Shown: in pieces, positions 1 to 6,254 of the stretch | How positions within the stretch are numbered: the first letter of the stretch is position 1 | How the letters are laid out: each line of letters starts with the position of its first letter | From: Bacteroidales bacterium | Lineage (GTDB): Bacteria; Bacteroidota; Bacteroidia; Bacteroidales; F082 | DNA length: 7,341 nt | Reading direction: 5' to 3' | Assembly (NCBI GenBank): GCA_017508895.1 | Contig: JAFWRA010000173.1 | Span: 1 to 7,341 of the forward strand | The notes under the pieces: model-generated | Database searches by the model: none | Told to the model about the DNA's origin: nothing | What the model saw: only the letters and a program-made list of their open reading frames with translations | Position numbers and translations under genes: made by a program

Positions 1-27
1 GCCGTCAGGCCGGACCGAGAGAGACAA
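1..27 (+). other. Probable 23S-5S intergenic spacer (partial)
   Basis: These 27 bases lie directly upstream of the 5S rRNA and hold no gene. By position they should be the end of the transcribed spacer between 23S and 5S rRNA. The window edge cuts them off, so I cannot tell where the 23S rRNA ends. Confidence 0.5.
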
Positions 28-137
<110 letters not shown>

Positions 138-146
138 CCACACGAG

Positions 147-179
147 AAGCCCGCACCAGATAACGGTGCGGGCTTTCTT
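147..179 (+). terminator. Rho-independent terminator of the rRNA operon
   Basis: An 11-bp stem pairs 147-157 (AAGCCCGCACC) with 165-175 (GGTGCGGGCTT) around a 7-base loop. It is followed by a short T-rich tail (TTTCTT). It starts about 10 bases after the 5S helix, as expected for the end of an rRNA operon. Confidence 0.9.
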
Positions 180-207
180 GATTTAATATGACTACTCTCC
201 CACCCTA

Positions 208-238
208 TTTCTTCTTTTATCCAAACCGTGTTTCTTTG
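208..238 (+). promoter_or_regulatory. Weak candidate Bacteroidota promoter for the porin gene
   Basis: TTTCTTTG at 231-238 matches the Bacteroidota -7 consensus TAnnTTTG at all but one fixed position (T instead of A). TTTC at 208-211, 19 bases upstream, resembles the -33 TTTG box. Transcription would start near 245, so the ATG at 276 would have a leader of about 30 bases. The match is imperfect in a T-rich stretch, so this is tentative. Confidence 0.35.
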
Positions 239-275
239 CCAACTTTTTACTATTTTTACAGCCAAATTCCGAGAT

Positions 276-2375
276 ATGGCCAAGAAATTGGTTTTTATTT
301 TTATTTTACTTATTATCAGTGTTTTAGGATTTTCACAAAGTCCTGAACAAGATAGTATTGCACAGCAACAACCCCTACCTATAACCGCCAAAACCATCGA
401 TTCCACCTTTGTAACCTACAATGCCTATCAACTTGACAGCCTCTATCTGAATAGCAATAAAGTCATCGACACCTTGACTTTCCATGCCTCTGATTATGAG
501 GTTTTAGAATGCGAGAAGACTATTTACAGCACATTAAGCAACGCTGGACTTGCCTATAAGTCTATGAGATTCAAGCACCTGAGTCAAGTGGGATTCGATA
601 TGACACTTCCTGCCTTTTCCGCATACATGCAAAACGAGAGCAAGATGGTATCGCACCAGTCGGTCCTACCCTACTCCGAAATACGTTATTTAATGACCAC
701 AGCTGACAAGGAACAGCATCTCAACGTCAGATTTGGAAGACAATTCACCCCTCGCCTATTCATTTCTTTCGCCTTCAACACCGATTTCTCCCCAGGCGTC
801 TTCAAGAACAGCAAAAGCATCAACAACTACATTTGGATCAATGCGCATTATTTTAGCAAGAACAACCGATATGGTGCCACAGCCTACTATTACCGCAACA
901 AATTGGAAATGGGCGAAAACGGCGGTATCGTCAATGATGAAAACTATATTTCACATTCAGAATCAGACAATTCCGTCATTAGCACCAACCTTACCACGGC
1001 AACCAATTTCATTGTATCAAGCGGCATAGGCTTTGAACATTTCTTCAACCTACTGTCTCAAAAAAAGACCACCAAGAAAGAAGAAATTGTTCCCATCAAA
1101 AGCGACACCATAGCCCAATTCCCTAACGACAGTATTCGTCCCGATACCTTATTTTATCTCACTGACAGCATCCAAATTGATTCTATTTTGATGGACAGCT
1201 TAAAAGCCATCAGCCATGAGGTGGTTCAAGAGACAAAGGTGAGAAAATTCACTTTGGGCAGGATTTGCCACAGCTTCAGCTATTTGAACAACAAGCTGTA
1301 TTACAACGAGACCTCCCCTTCCGTGGCCTTCTATCAACCTTACGACACCTTGCTCAATACGAGCAAAACCACAGACACCACTTTGGTTAGAGCCATCAGG
1401 AACACGTTGAAATGGAATAGTTTAGGCTATCAAAAATACTATGACGATATCCCATTCTACCTTTACGCAGGCGTCTCGCATGGATTCTATAAGGTGAAAC
1501 ACTTCGATTATTTGGAGGGCGAAACGGTACTTTTACGCAACTTTAACCAACTGAGCGTAAACGGTGGTATCATCATCAACTTGTTCAAGTCAACGCGCAT
1601 CACAGGGCATGGCGAGCTCATCACTTTGGGCTATCAAATCGGCGACTTTGACATCAAGGGACAATGGAAACAGTTTCTGGGTACGACAGCCAAGAATTTC
1701 GGTTACGCCACCTTTGACGCGGAAATCAAGCGGCAAAGCTCCACGTGGTTCCAAGAAAGCTACTACTCAAACCACTTCCGTTGGGAGAACGACTTTAAGG
1801 CGGCTACTTACTTGACTTTCAACCTGAAATACAACTACAAGAGCTATTGTTTCGGTGTCAAGCAGACCACTATTTCCAATCTGATTTATTTCGGTACCGA
1901 TGCCCGTCCTACCCAGTTTGAGAATATCTTCAGCATTCGCGAAGCCTATCTCAGCTTCTACCAAAAACTCTGGCGTTTCGAGTTCGAGGGATTTGCCAGC
2001 CTGCAAAAGTCGAGCAACGAAGAGGTGATGCGTCTTCCCTTGCTTATGGGTCGACTGAAAATCGGTTATGCGCAACCTGTCTTCCACAAAGCAGCCACTT
2101 TGTATCCCAGCATCACCGTGCGTTATTTCACCAAATACTACGCCGATGCCTATATGCCCGCCACACGCACCTTCTATCTGCAAAATGAAGTGCAAATCGG
2201 CAACTTCCCCTTCATCGACATGGCCATCGCCTTAAAGGTAAAAAAGGCACATATCTACGTGGCTTACAGCAATATGTTCTTACTCACAGGCAACTATAAC
2301 TCATTCATTGCGCCCCACTACCCTATGCGCGACAGCCGTATATTTATTGGTGTCAACTGGCGATTGTTCAACTAA
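276..2375 (+). CDS. Putative outer-membrane porin, Porin_10-like beta-barrel protein
   Basis: Predicted outer-membrane beta-barrel of 699 aa. I chose the ATG at 276 because the protein then begins with a clean signal peptide: MAKK, a hydrophobic stretch (about residues 5-17), and a GFSQ cleavage region near 18-21. A GTG start at 228 in the same frame would put 16 extra residues in front of the signal and would overlap the candidate promoter. The body has alternating polar/aromatic strands, the region around 134-225 (EIRYLMTT, KEQHLNVRFGRQF, ENGGIVNDE) resembles the Bacteroidota 'putative porin' family (Pfam Porin_10), and the C-terminus FIGVNWRLFN looks like a barrel-closing strand. Residues about 262-319 form a lysine-rich then acidic insert with repeated D(S/T)(I/L), probably a loop. 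Its transport substrate is unknown. The antiporter gene follows 12 bp later, suggesting co-transcription. Confidence 0.8.
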   Translation: MAKKLVFIFILLIISVLGFSQSPEQDSIAQQQPLPITAKTIDSTFVTYNAYQLDSLYLNSNKVIDTLTFHASDYEVLECEKTIYSTLSNAGLAYKSMRFKHLSQVGFDMTLPAFSAYMQNESKMVSHQSVLPYSEIRYLMTTADKEQHLNVRFGRQFTPRLFISFAFNTDFSPGVFKNSKSINNYIWINAHYFSKNNRYGATAYYYRNKLEMGENGGIVNDENYISHSESDNSVISTNLTTATNFIVSSGIGFEHFFNLLSQKKTTKKEEIVPIKSDTIAQFPNDSIRPDTLFYLTDSIQIDSILMDSLKAISHEVVQETKVRKFTLGRICHSFSYLNNKLYYNETSPSVAFYQPYDTLLNTSKTTDTTLVRAIRNTLKWNSLGYQKYYDDIPFYLYAGVSHGFYKVKHFDYLEGETVLLRNFNQLSVNGGIIINLFKSTRITGHGELITLGYQIGDFDIKGQWKQFLGTTAKNFGYATFDAEIKRQSSTWFQESYYSNHFRWENDFKAATYLTFNLKYNYKSYCFGVKQTTISNLIYFGTDARPTQFENIFSIREAYLSFYQKLWRFEFEGFASLQKSSNEEVMRLPLLMGRLKIGYAQPVFHKAATLYPSITVRYFTKYYADAYMPATRTFYLQNEVQIGNFPFIDMAIALKVKKAHIYVAYSNMFLLTGNYNSFIAPHYPMRDSRIFIGVNWRLFN

Positions 2376-2387
2376 AAGCATACTTTC

Positions 2388-3956
2388 ATGATGCAGACCG
2401 AACTTACACCCACAACCAACACGCTTTCGGGAATCAACGACACTATCGCTCATTTCTCCGAAACCATTACCAATCCAAGCTTGGTCAACACGGTCACAGA
2501 ACAAATCTCCAACAGCAGTTCCTCGCGACAAATCGGGTTGACCATCGCCATTATCGGTCTACTCATTTTCACTGCACATCTCTTCAGCGAAATCTTCAGC
2601 CGCAAGCGTATCCCTGATGTACTGTTCCTCATTATTATTGGTCTGCTCATCGGTCCTATCTTCCATTGGCTCTCTCCCGACAGCTTAGGCAATGCAGGCA
2701 GTCTTTTCTCCGGCATCACTTTGGTAACCATTCTGTTTGAAAGTGGCACACAACTGAGATTCAGCGCATTGAAAGACTCATTCAGAGGTGCCTTGAGACT
2801 CACTGCATTGAACTTCATCATGTCGGCCATCGCCGTGTGGTTGGTTGCATGGCTTGCTCTGAAAATCGATCCTGTAGTCAGTATGATGTTAGGCTGCATC
2901 TTGGGCGGCACGGCATCGGCAGTCGTCATCCCCATCGTCAGGCAGATGCGCATGTCAGAGAAACCTGCCATCATGCTCATCCTTGAAGCCGCCATCGGTA
3001 ACGTGTTCAGCATTGTTTTGGCCTTGGCCTTGATGCAGGCCATCAAATCGCGGCACGTGGAGTTTGGTGCCATCCTTGGCGACATCTTCTCCTCCTTTAT
3101 CCTTGCCACGGTGATGGGATTGTTCGGCGCCATATTTTGGGCACTGATTCTTGACCAAGTGCGCAACATCAAATACTCCATCCTGACCACACCTGCCTTT
3201 GTGTTCATCATTTACGGCATCAACGAGTGGATGGGCTTCAGCGGCGCCATTGCTGCTTTAGCTTTTGGTATCGGTTTGGCCAACATCGACGGAATTTACA
3301 ACGCTTGGCTCAAAAAATTCATCAAAAAAGTACCTGTCAATCTGAATGAAACCGAACGCTCGCTATTTTCGGAACTAGTGTTGCTTTTGAAAACCTTCTT
3401 CTTTATCTATGTGGGCATTTCCATTCAACTGAAGCGATGGGAGCCCATTGTCATCGGATTGGGAATCAGTATTTTACTCTTTATCATTCGTATTCCAGCC
3501 GTTCGTTTTGCCATTTCTAAGAAAGAAGGCATTCCAGAAAAAGAAGTGGTGTTCATGTCGGCACTCAACCCCAAGGGACTGACGGCTGCGGTATTGGCCA
3601 CACAAGCCTTAATTTACATCCCCGACATTGAAACCGCCATGTTTGTGAGAAACATCGTCTTCTCAGTCATCCTTTTCAGCATCGTCATCAATTCCATTTT
3701 AATCCCCGTGATTGACAAGGAAGGAAGCCTTTACCGTTTCTATCTGCGTATGTTCAGCTTTAACCAAAAGATGAAAGATGTGGTGGTCAAGACCAAAAAC
3801 AAAGGCGAAAAACGGCGTAAGAAACACTCCATGGCGCATGAGATTGTCGATGAGATGTTCCAGTCGGAAGTCATTTCTGATATCATCAAGGAACAAGACC
3901 AACCTGGCGCCGTCAATTTCAAACTTGAATCCAGCAACTCGGATGTGGCGGATTAA
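2388..3956 (+). CDS. Cation:proton antiporter (CPA/NhaP-like) with an altered ion-binding site
   Basis: Inner-membrane protein of 522 aa, expected to exchange Na+ or K+ for H+. After a polar N-terminus of about 48 residues come about 12-13 hydrophobic segments (residues 49-442), then a cytoplasmic tail with a basic patch (KRRKKH, 475-480). Family-like motifs are RIPDVLFLIIIGLLIGP (74-90), the TM4-like GGTASAVVIP (173-182), FFFIYVGI (337-344) and the TM11-like PKGLTAAVLA (395-404). Unusually, the TM5 motif reads E200-A-A-I-G-N205, where CPA1-type antiporters usually have ESxxND or ESxxTD with an essential aspartate. Asn at 205 would remove the charged carboxylate, so activity or ion specificity may differ. 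ATG at 2388 or 2391 are equally possible starts. The gene sits 12 bp after the porin, and its TAA stop lies inside a 45-bp palindrome. Confidence 0.85.
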   Translation: MMQTELTPTTNTLSGINDTIAHFSETITNPSLVNTVTEQISNSSSSRQIGLTIAIIGLLIFTAHLFSEIFSRKRIPDVLFLIIIGLLIGPIFHWLSPDSLGNAGSLFSGITLVTILFESGTQLRFSALKDSFRGALRLTALNFIMSAIAVWLVAWLALKIDPVVSMMLGCILGGTASAVVIPIVRQMRMSEKPAIMLILEAAIGNVFSIVLALALMQAIKSRHVEFGAILGDIFSSFILATVMGLFGAIFWALILDQVRNIKYSILTTPAFVFIIYGINEWMGFSGAIAALAFGIGLANIDGIYNAWLKKFIKKVPVNLNETERSLFSELVLLLKTFFFIYVGISIQLKRWEPIVIGLGISILLFIIRIPAVRFAISKKEGIPEKEVVFMSALNPKGLTAAVLATQALIYIPDIETAMFVRNIVFSVILFSIVINSILIPVIDKEGSLYRFYLRMFSFNQKMKDVVVKTKNKGEKRRKKHSMAHEIVDEMFQSEVISDIIKEQDQPGAVNFKLESSNSDVAD

Positions 3957-3997
3957 TTATTTATAATGCGTAAAAATTACACATTATAAATAATTAA
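3953..3997. repeat. 45-bp near-perfect palindrome spanning the antiporter stop codon
   Basis: The arms 3953-3973 and 3977-3997 pair at 20 of 21 positions around AAA; the only mismatch is C3969/A3981. The outer 16 bp are pure A/T except one G:C pair. It includes the antiporter stop codon (3954-3956), and its core is the operator-like site at 3967-3983. It could act as a bidirectional AT-rich terminator, an extended protein-binding site, or both. There is no clean T-run directly after the stem, so a normal terminator role is uncertain. Confidence 0.75.
3967..3983. promoter_or_regulatory. Operator-like site O1, TGCGTAA-N3-TTACACA
   Basis: This 17-bp inverted repeat reads TGCGTAAAAATTACACA and has one asymmetric pair. 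It differs from site O3 (4084-4100) at only two positions. It lies 117 bp upstream of O3, centre to centre, within the palindrome after the antiporter gene. The likely binder is the Nudix/winged-helix protein encoded just downstream; this is inferred from position and symmetry. Confidence 0.5.
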
Positions 3998-4030
3998 AAA
4001 TCAAATTTTTATATTTTACACACAAAAGAT

Positions 4031-4047
4031 AATGTAAATTTTACACA
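4031..4047. promoter_or_regulatory. Operator-like site O2, core TGTAA-N3-TTACA
   Basis: TGTAAATTTTACA (4033-4045) is a perfect inverted repeat around three bases and continues into the shared right arm TTACACA. It sits just upstream of the -33 box of the Nudix gene promoter. Its centre is 64 bp from O1 and 53 bp from O3, close to six and five helical turns. A lone right half, TTACACA, also occurs at 4016-4022. Confidence 0.5.
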
Positions 4048-4054
4048 TTTTTCT

Positions 4055-4085
4055 ATTGTAGGTTTCAGAAATAGTCGTACTTTTG
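4055..4085 (+). promoter_or_regulatory. Bacteroidota-type promoter of the Nudix regulator gene
   Basis: TACTTTTG at 4078-4085 is a full match to the -7 consensus TAnnTTTG. ATTG at 4055-4058 serves as the -33 box with a 19-base gap. The transcript should start near 4091-4093, leaving a leader of only about 10-12 bases before the ATG at 4103. Operator O3 begins inside the -7 element and covers the start site, as expected for repression. Confidence 0.75.
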
Positions 4086-4100
4086 CGTCAAATTTACACA
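4084..4100. promoter_or_regulatory. Operator-like site O3 overlapping the transcription start
   Basis: TGCGTCAAATTTACACA matches O1 at 15 of 17 positions and keeps the TTACACA right arm. It overlaps the last two bases of the -7 box and the predicted start site, so a bound protein would block RNA polymerase. The symmetry is imperfect (C/A and C/T at two inner pairs). Confidence 0.5.
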
Positions 4101-4102
4101 AT

Positions 4103-4909
4103 ATGGAAAAACAAAAATACACCTACGACTATCCACGACCGGCAGTGACAACTGATTGTGTGGTATTTGGTTTTGACGGGCACGACCTGAAAATCCTGCT
4201 TATTCAACGTGGCATTGAGCCCTACAAAGGCACATGGGCCTTCCCTGGAGGATTCCTCAATATGGACGAGACGGCAGAGCAAGGGGCTTTGCGCGAACTG
4301 AAGGAAGAAACAGGGCTCGATTTGCGCTACATCAAACAGGTCGGGGCATTCTCCGATGTCAATCGTGACCCGCGCAGCCGCGTCATCACCATCGCTTTTT
4401 ATGCTTTGGCAAAGAAATCGGAAGTGCAAGGTGGCGATGATGCTGCCAAAGCACAATGGTTTGCCCTGAATGAAATACCTCGATTAGCTTTCGACCACGA
4501 CTATATCCTCAGGAAGACCATGGAAAGACTACGCAAGGACATTCACTTCGAACCAATTGGCTTTGGACTGTTGGACGAACAATTTACCATTCCTGAACTG
4601 CAACGTCTCTACGAAGCCATCCTCGGAGTGCAGTTTGATCGCCGCAATTTCTACAAGAAAATCTTGCAGACGGGCATCCTCGACGAGGTGGAAGATGATG
4701 ACGATCGACGTTATTTTGGAGAGCATCACGAAATGCGCAGCATGGACATCGGGGCATTGTTTGGAAGCATAGCTTCAGAAGCTCTTCCCTCCTACTCCAC
4801 TGCGCGTTCAGATGACGAAAGCCGCCGCCGAAAAGGAACGCGCTTCTCCTTCAACAAGAAACGCTACGACCAGTTTAAGGAAGACAATAATTTCAGATTA
4901 GAGTTTTAA
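4103..4909 (+). CDS. NrtR-like Nudix hydrolase / winged-helix transcriptional regulator
   Basis: Protein of 268 aa. An N-terminal Nudix domain (about residues 10-145) carries a complete Nudix box, GX5EX7REUXEEXGU, at 50-72 (G50, E56, R64-E65, E68-E69, G71). Hydrolysis of a nucleoside diphosphate derivative such as ADP-ribose is therefore possible. A C-terminal winged-helix region (about 150-200, with FTIPELQRLYEAILG and RRNFYKKIL) is the hallmark of the NrtR family and the Bacteroides AraR-type relatives. Those regulators bind DNA and use the Nudix fold to sense ADP-ribose or a sugar. An acidic patch (EVEDDDD) and a basic tail (RRRKGTRFSFNKKR) follow. The promoter carries operator-like repeats, so self-regulation is likely. 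The ligand is inferred: the two downstream genes point to ADP-ribose, while an AraR-like sugar role is the main alternative. Confidence 0.88.
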   Translation: MEKQKYTYDYPRPAVTTDCVVFGFDGHDLKILLIQRGIEPYKGTWAFPGGFLNMDETAEQGALRELKEETGLDLRYIKQVGAFSDVNRDPRSRVITIAFYALAKKSEVQGGDDAAKAQWFALNEIPRLAFDHDYILRKTMERLRKDIHFEPIGFGLLDEQFTIPELQRLYEAILGVQFDRRNFYKKILQTGILDEVEDDDDRRYFGEHHEMRSMDIGALFGSIASEALPSYSTARSDDESRRRKGTRFSFNKKRYDQFKEDNNFRLEF

Positions 4910-4911
4910 TC

Positions 4912-4985
4912 AGTTGAAAGTTGGAAGTTATTCAGTTGTTCAGTTATTAAATCTTGAATCTTTAAATCTTAAATCTTTAAATCTC
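4912..4985. repeat. Two back-to-back 7-8 bp tandem repeat arrays
   Basis: The gap between the Nudix and vWA genes is almost all repeat. First come five AGTTRNN units (4912-4948; AGTTGAA, AGTTGGA, AGTTATT, AGTTGTT, AGTTATT, the last two each preceded by an extra C). Then come five AAATCTT-like units (about 4949-4985; units of 7-8 bases). No TAnnTTTG promoter or TTACACA operator arm was seen in this gap. An A-rich stretch (AAAACAATAAATT) precedes the next ATG and probably serves translation initiation. Confidence 0.75.
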
Positions 4986-5001
4986 AATAAAACAATAAAT
5001 T

Positions 5002-6099
5002 ATGGAAACAAACAACACCACCGCAAAGACGCAGGTCTATAACCTGATCATCCTCGACAAGAGTGGCTCGATGAGCAGCATCGCCAACGCCGCCATCGCC
5101 GGATTCAACGAAACCGTGGGCGGCATCCGCTCGGCCCAAGAACGCTTCAAAGACACGCAAGAGCATTTTGTCTCGCTGATGATCTTCTGTAACTGCGAGA
5201 AGACCATGGTCTACGACATGGTGCCCGTTGACAAAGTCAAAGAACTGACATCCAAGGAATACCGCCCCTGCTGCTGCACGCCACTTTATGACGCTATGGG
5301 CATCAGTATCAATGCCTTGTACAACGCCATCAAGGACAAGGAAGACGCCACCGCCATGGTAACCGTCATCACCGATGGATTGGAGAATGCCTCGAAGGAA
5401 TACTCTGGCAAGGCTATCAAGGCACTTGTTGAACGCATGAAGGACGAGGAAGGCTGGAACTTCGCCTACATCGGCACCAACCAAGACGTGAGAGCCACTT
5501 CTGCCTCGCTCAGCATCGACAACCACATGGAATTCCGCGACGACGAAGTTGGTATGAGAGAAGCCTGGGAAAAGGAACGCAAGGCCAAGATGTCGATGTT
5601 CTCGCGATTCTCAATGGGTTTCGCTGCCACTTCTTCCATGACAAGTGCAGAGCGCAAGGCCTACCGCAGCAGAGAAAACCGCTCCTCAAAAAACTACCAC
5701 GAGATAGGCGAATTCCGTAACCGTGTCACGCCCGAGCATATCAATAGCCTTAAGGAAAACGAGATTTTCGTCTTTGGCAGCAACCTTGCAGGTATGCATG
5801 CCGGTGGCGCAGCTAGAATAGCCGTTGAAAAATTCGGCGCTATCATGGGTCAAGGCGTTGGCCTGCAGGGACAGAGCTATGCCATTCCTACGATGCAAGG
5901 CGGTCCTGACACCATCCTGCCCTATGTGGAGGAGTTCATCCGTTTCGCCGACATGCATCCTGAACTGACCTTCCTCGTCACCAAGATAGGCTGTGGCATC
6001 GCAGGCTTCACACCAAGGGAGATTGCACCCTTGTTTGCAGGAGCCATCAACGTGCAGAACATCCATTTGCCGATGGATTTTTGGAAGGAGCTGGTGTAA
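5002..6099 (+). CDS. vWA domain protein fused to an A1S_2505-type (macro-like?) domain
   Basis: Cytoplasmic protein of 365 aa without signal peptide or membrane segment. Residues about 10-175 are a von Willebrand A domain with a complete metal site: DxSxS (D19, S21, S23), T93 in CTPLYDAMG and D125 in ITDGLEN. A charged linker (about 176-245) follows. Residues about 248-362 resemble the small 'A1S_2505 family phage non-structural protein' group: NEIFVFGSNLAGMHAGGAA (253-271), GQGVGLQGQSYAIPTM (283-298), HPELTFLVTKIGCGIAGF (319-336) and a final LPxxFW. The glycine-rich start recalls nucleotide or ADP-ribose binding folds such as macro, but I cannot confirm that. vWA domains usually mediate metal-dependent protein assembly, so this may be a scaffold linking a partner to the C-terminal domain. 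It lies between a Nudix regulator and an ADP-ribosylglycohydrolase. C63, C65 and C90-C92 form an unusual cysteine group. Confidence 0.82.
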   Translation: METNNTTAKTQVYNLIILDKSGSMSSIANAAIAGFNETVGGIRSAQERFKDTQEHFVSLMIFCNCEKTMVYDMVPVDKVKELTSKEYRPCCCTPLYDAMGISINALYNAIKDKEDATAMVTVITDGLENASKEYSGKAIKALVERMKDEEGWNFAYIGTNQDVRATSASLSIDNHMEFRDDEVGMREAWEKERKAKMSMFSRFSMGFAATSSMTSAERKAYRSRENRSSKNYHEIGEFRNRVTPEHINSLKENEIFVFGSNLAGMHAGGAARIAVEKFGAIMGQGVGLQGQSYAIPTMQGGPDTILPYVEEFIRFADMHPELTFLVTKIGCGIAGFTPREIAPLFAGAINVQNIHLPMDFWKELV

Positions 6100-6122
6100 C
6101 TATGGCCCATGGCTGACAGCTC

Positions 6123-6176
6123 ATGGCCTGCTTCACCCAAAAGCTCTGTTTTCACGCCTTGGATGAAGCTGGCCAT
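6123..6176. repeat. Long imperfect inverted repeat (REP-like hairpin)
   Basis: ATGGCCTGCTTCA (6123-6135) pairs with TGAAGCTGGCCAT (6164-6176) at 12 of 13 positions. The pairing continues after a mismatch with CCAA (6137-6140) and TTGG (6159-6162). Additional GGCCATA words at 6171-6177 and 6187-6193 are complementary to TATGGCC at 6101-6107. There is no T-run, so it is not a classical terminator. It could be an mRNA-stabilising structure or a remnant of a dispersed repeat. Confidence 0.6.
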
Positions 6177-6204
6177 AAGGCTATAGGCCATACCATCGGC
6201 CCAA

Positions 6205-6244
6205 CAATTAAACAATTAAACAATTAAAAAATTAAACAATCAAC
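6205..6244. repeat. 8-bp tandem repeat CAATTAAA upstream of the glycohydrolase start
   Basis: Three exact CAATTAAA units (6205-6228), a variant AAATTAAA (6229-6236) and a degenerate CAATCAAC (6237-6244) end 10 bases before the ATG at 6255. Such a repeat can gain or lose units by slippage and so alter the translation-initiation region. Confidence 0.8.
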
Positions 6245-6254
6245 ATTAAACACC

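Larger units (their letters stand above)
6100..6254. other. 155-bp gap with a long imperfect hairpin and a tandem repeat
   Basis: No gene is visible between the vWA and glycohydrolase genes. The left part (6101-6193) is rich in GGCCAT/ATGGCC words and folds into a long hairpin; the right part (6205-6244) is an AT-rich 8-bp tandem repeat. No consensus -7 box and no TTACACA arm were seen, so the downstream gene is probably read through from upstream. Confidence 0.6.

Noticed and set aside
228..275. GTG start adding 16 residues to the porin
   Set aside because: It would place extra residues before a well-formed signal peptide and would lie within the candidate -7 promoter element; ATG at 276 is preferred.
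2450..3211. Long open frame (253 codons) on the - strand inside the antiporter gene
   Set aside because: It is fully antisense to a strongly supported membrane protein, is rich in Met and Arg without any recognisable motif, and arises from the codon bias of the + strand gene.
4912..4985. Possible CRISPR array
   Set aside because: The units are only 7-8 bp with no spacers, so they are simple tandem repeats.
4984..5526. 180-codon - strand frame opposite the vWA domain
   Set aside because: The + strand frame has an intact MIDAS and matches a known domain; the antisense product has no family features.
5743..6099. Classical macro domain in the vWA fusion protein
   Set aside because: The canonical macro motif (VNAAN followed by GGGV) is absent; only a glycine-rich GSNLAG...GGAA similarity is seen, so a relation to macro remains a hypothesis.
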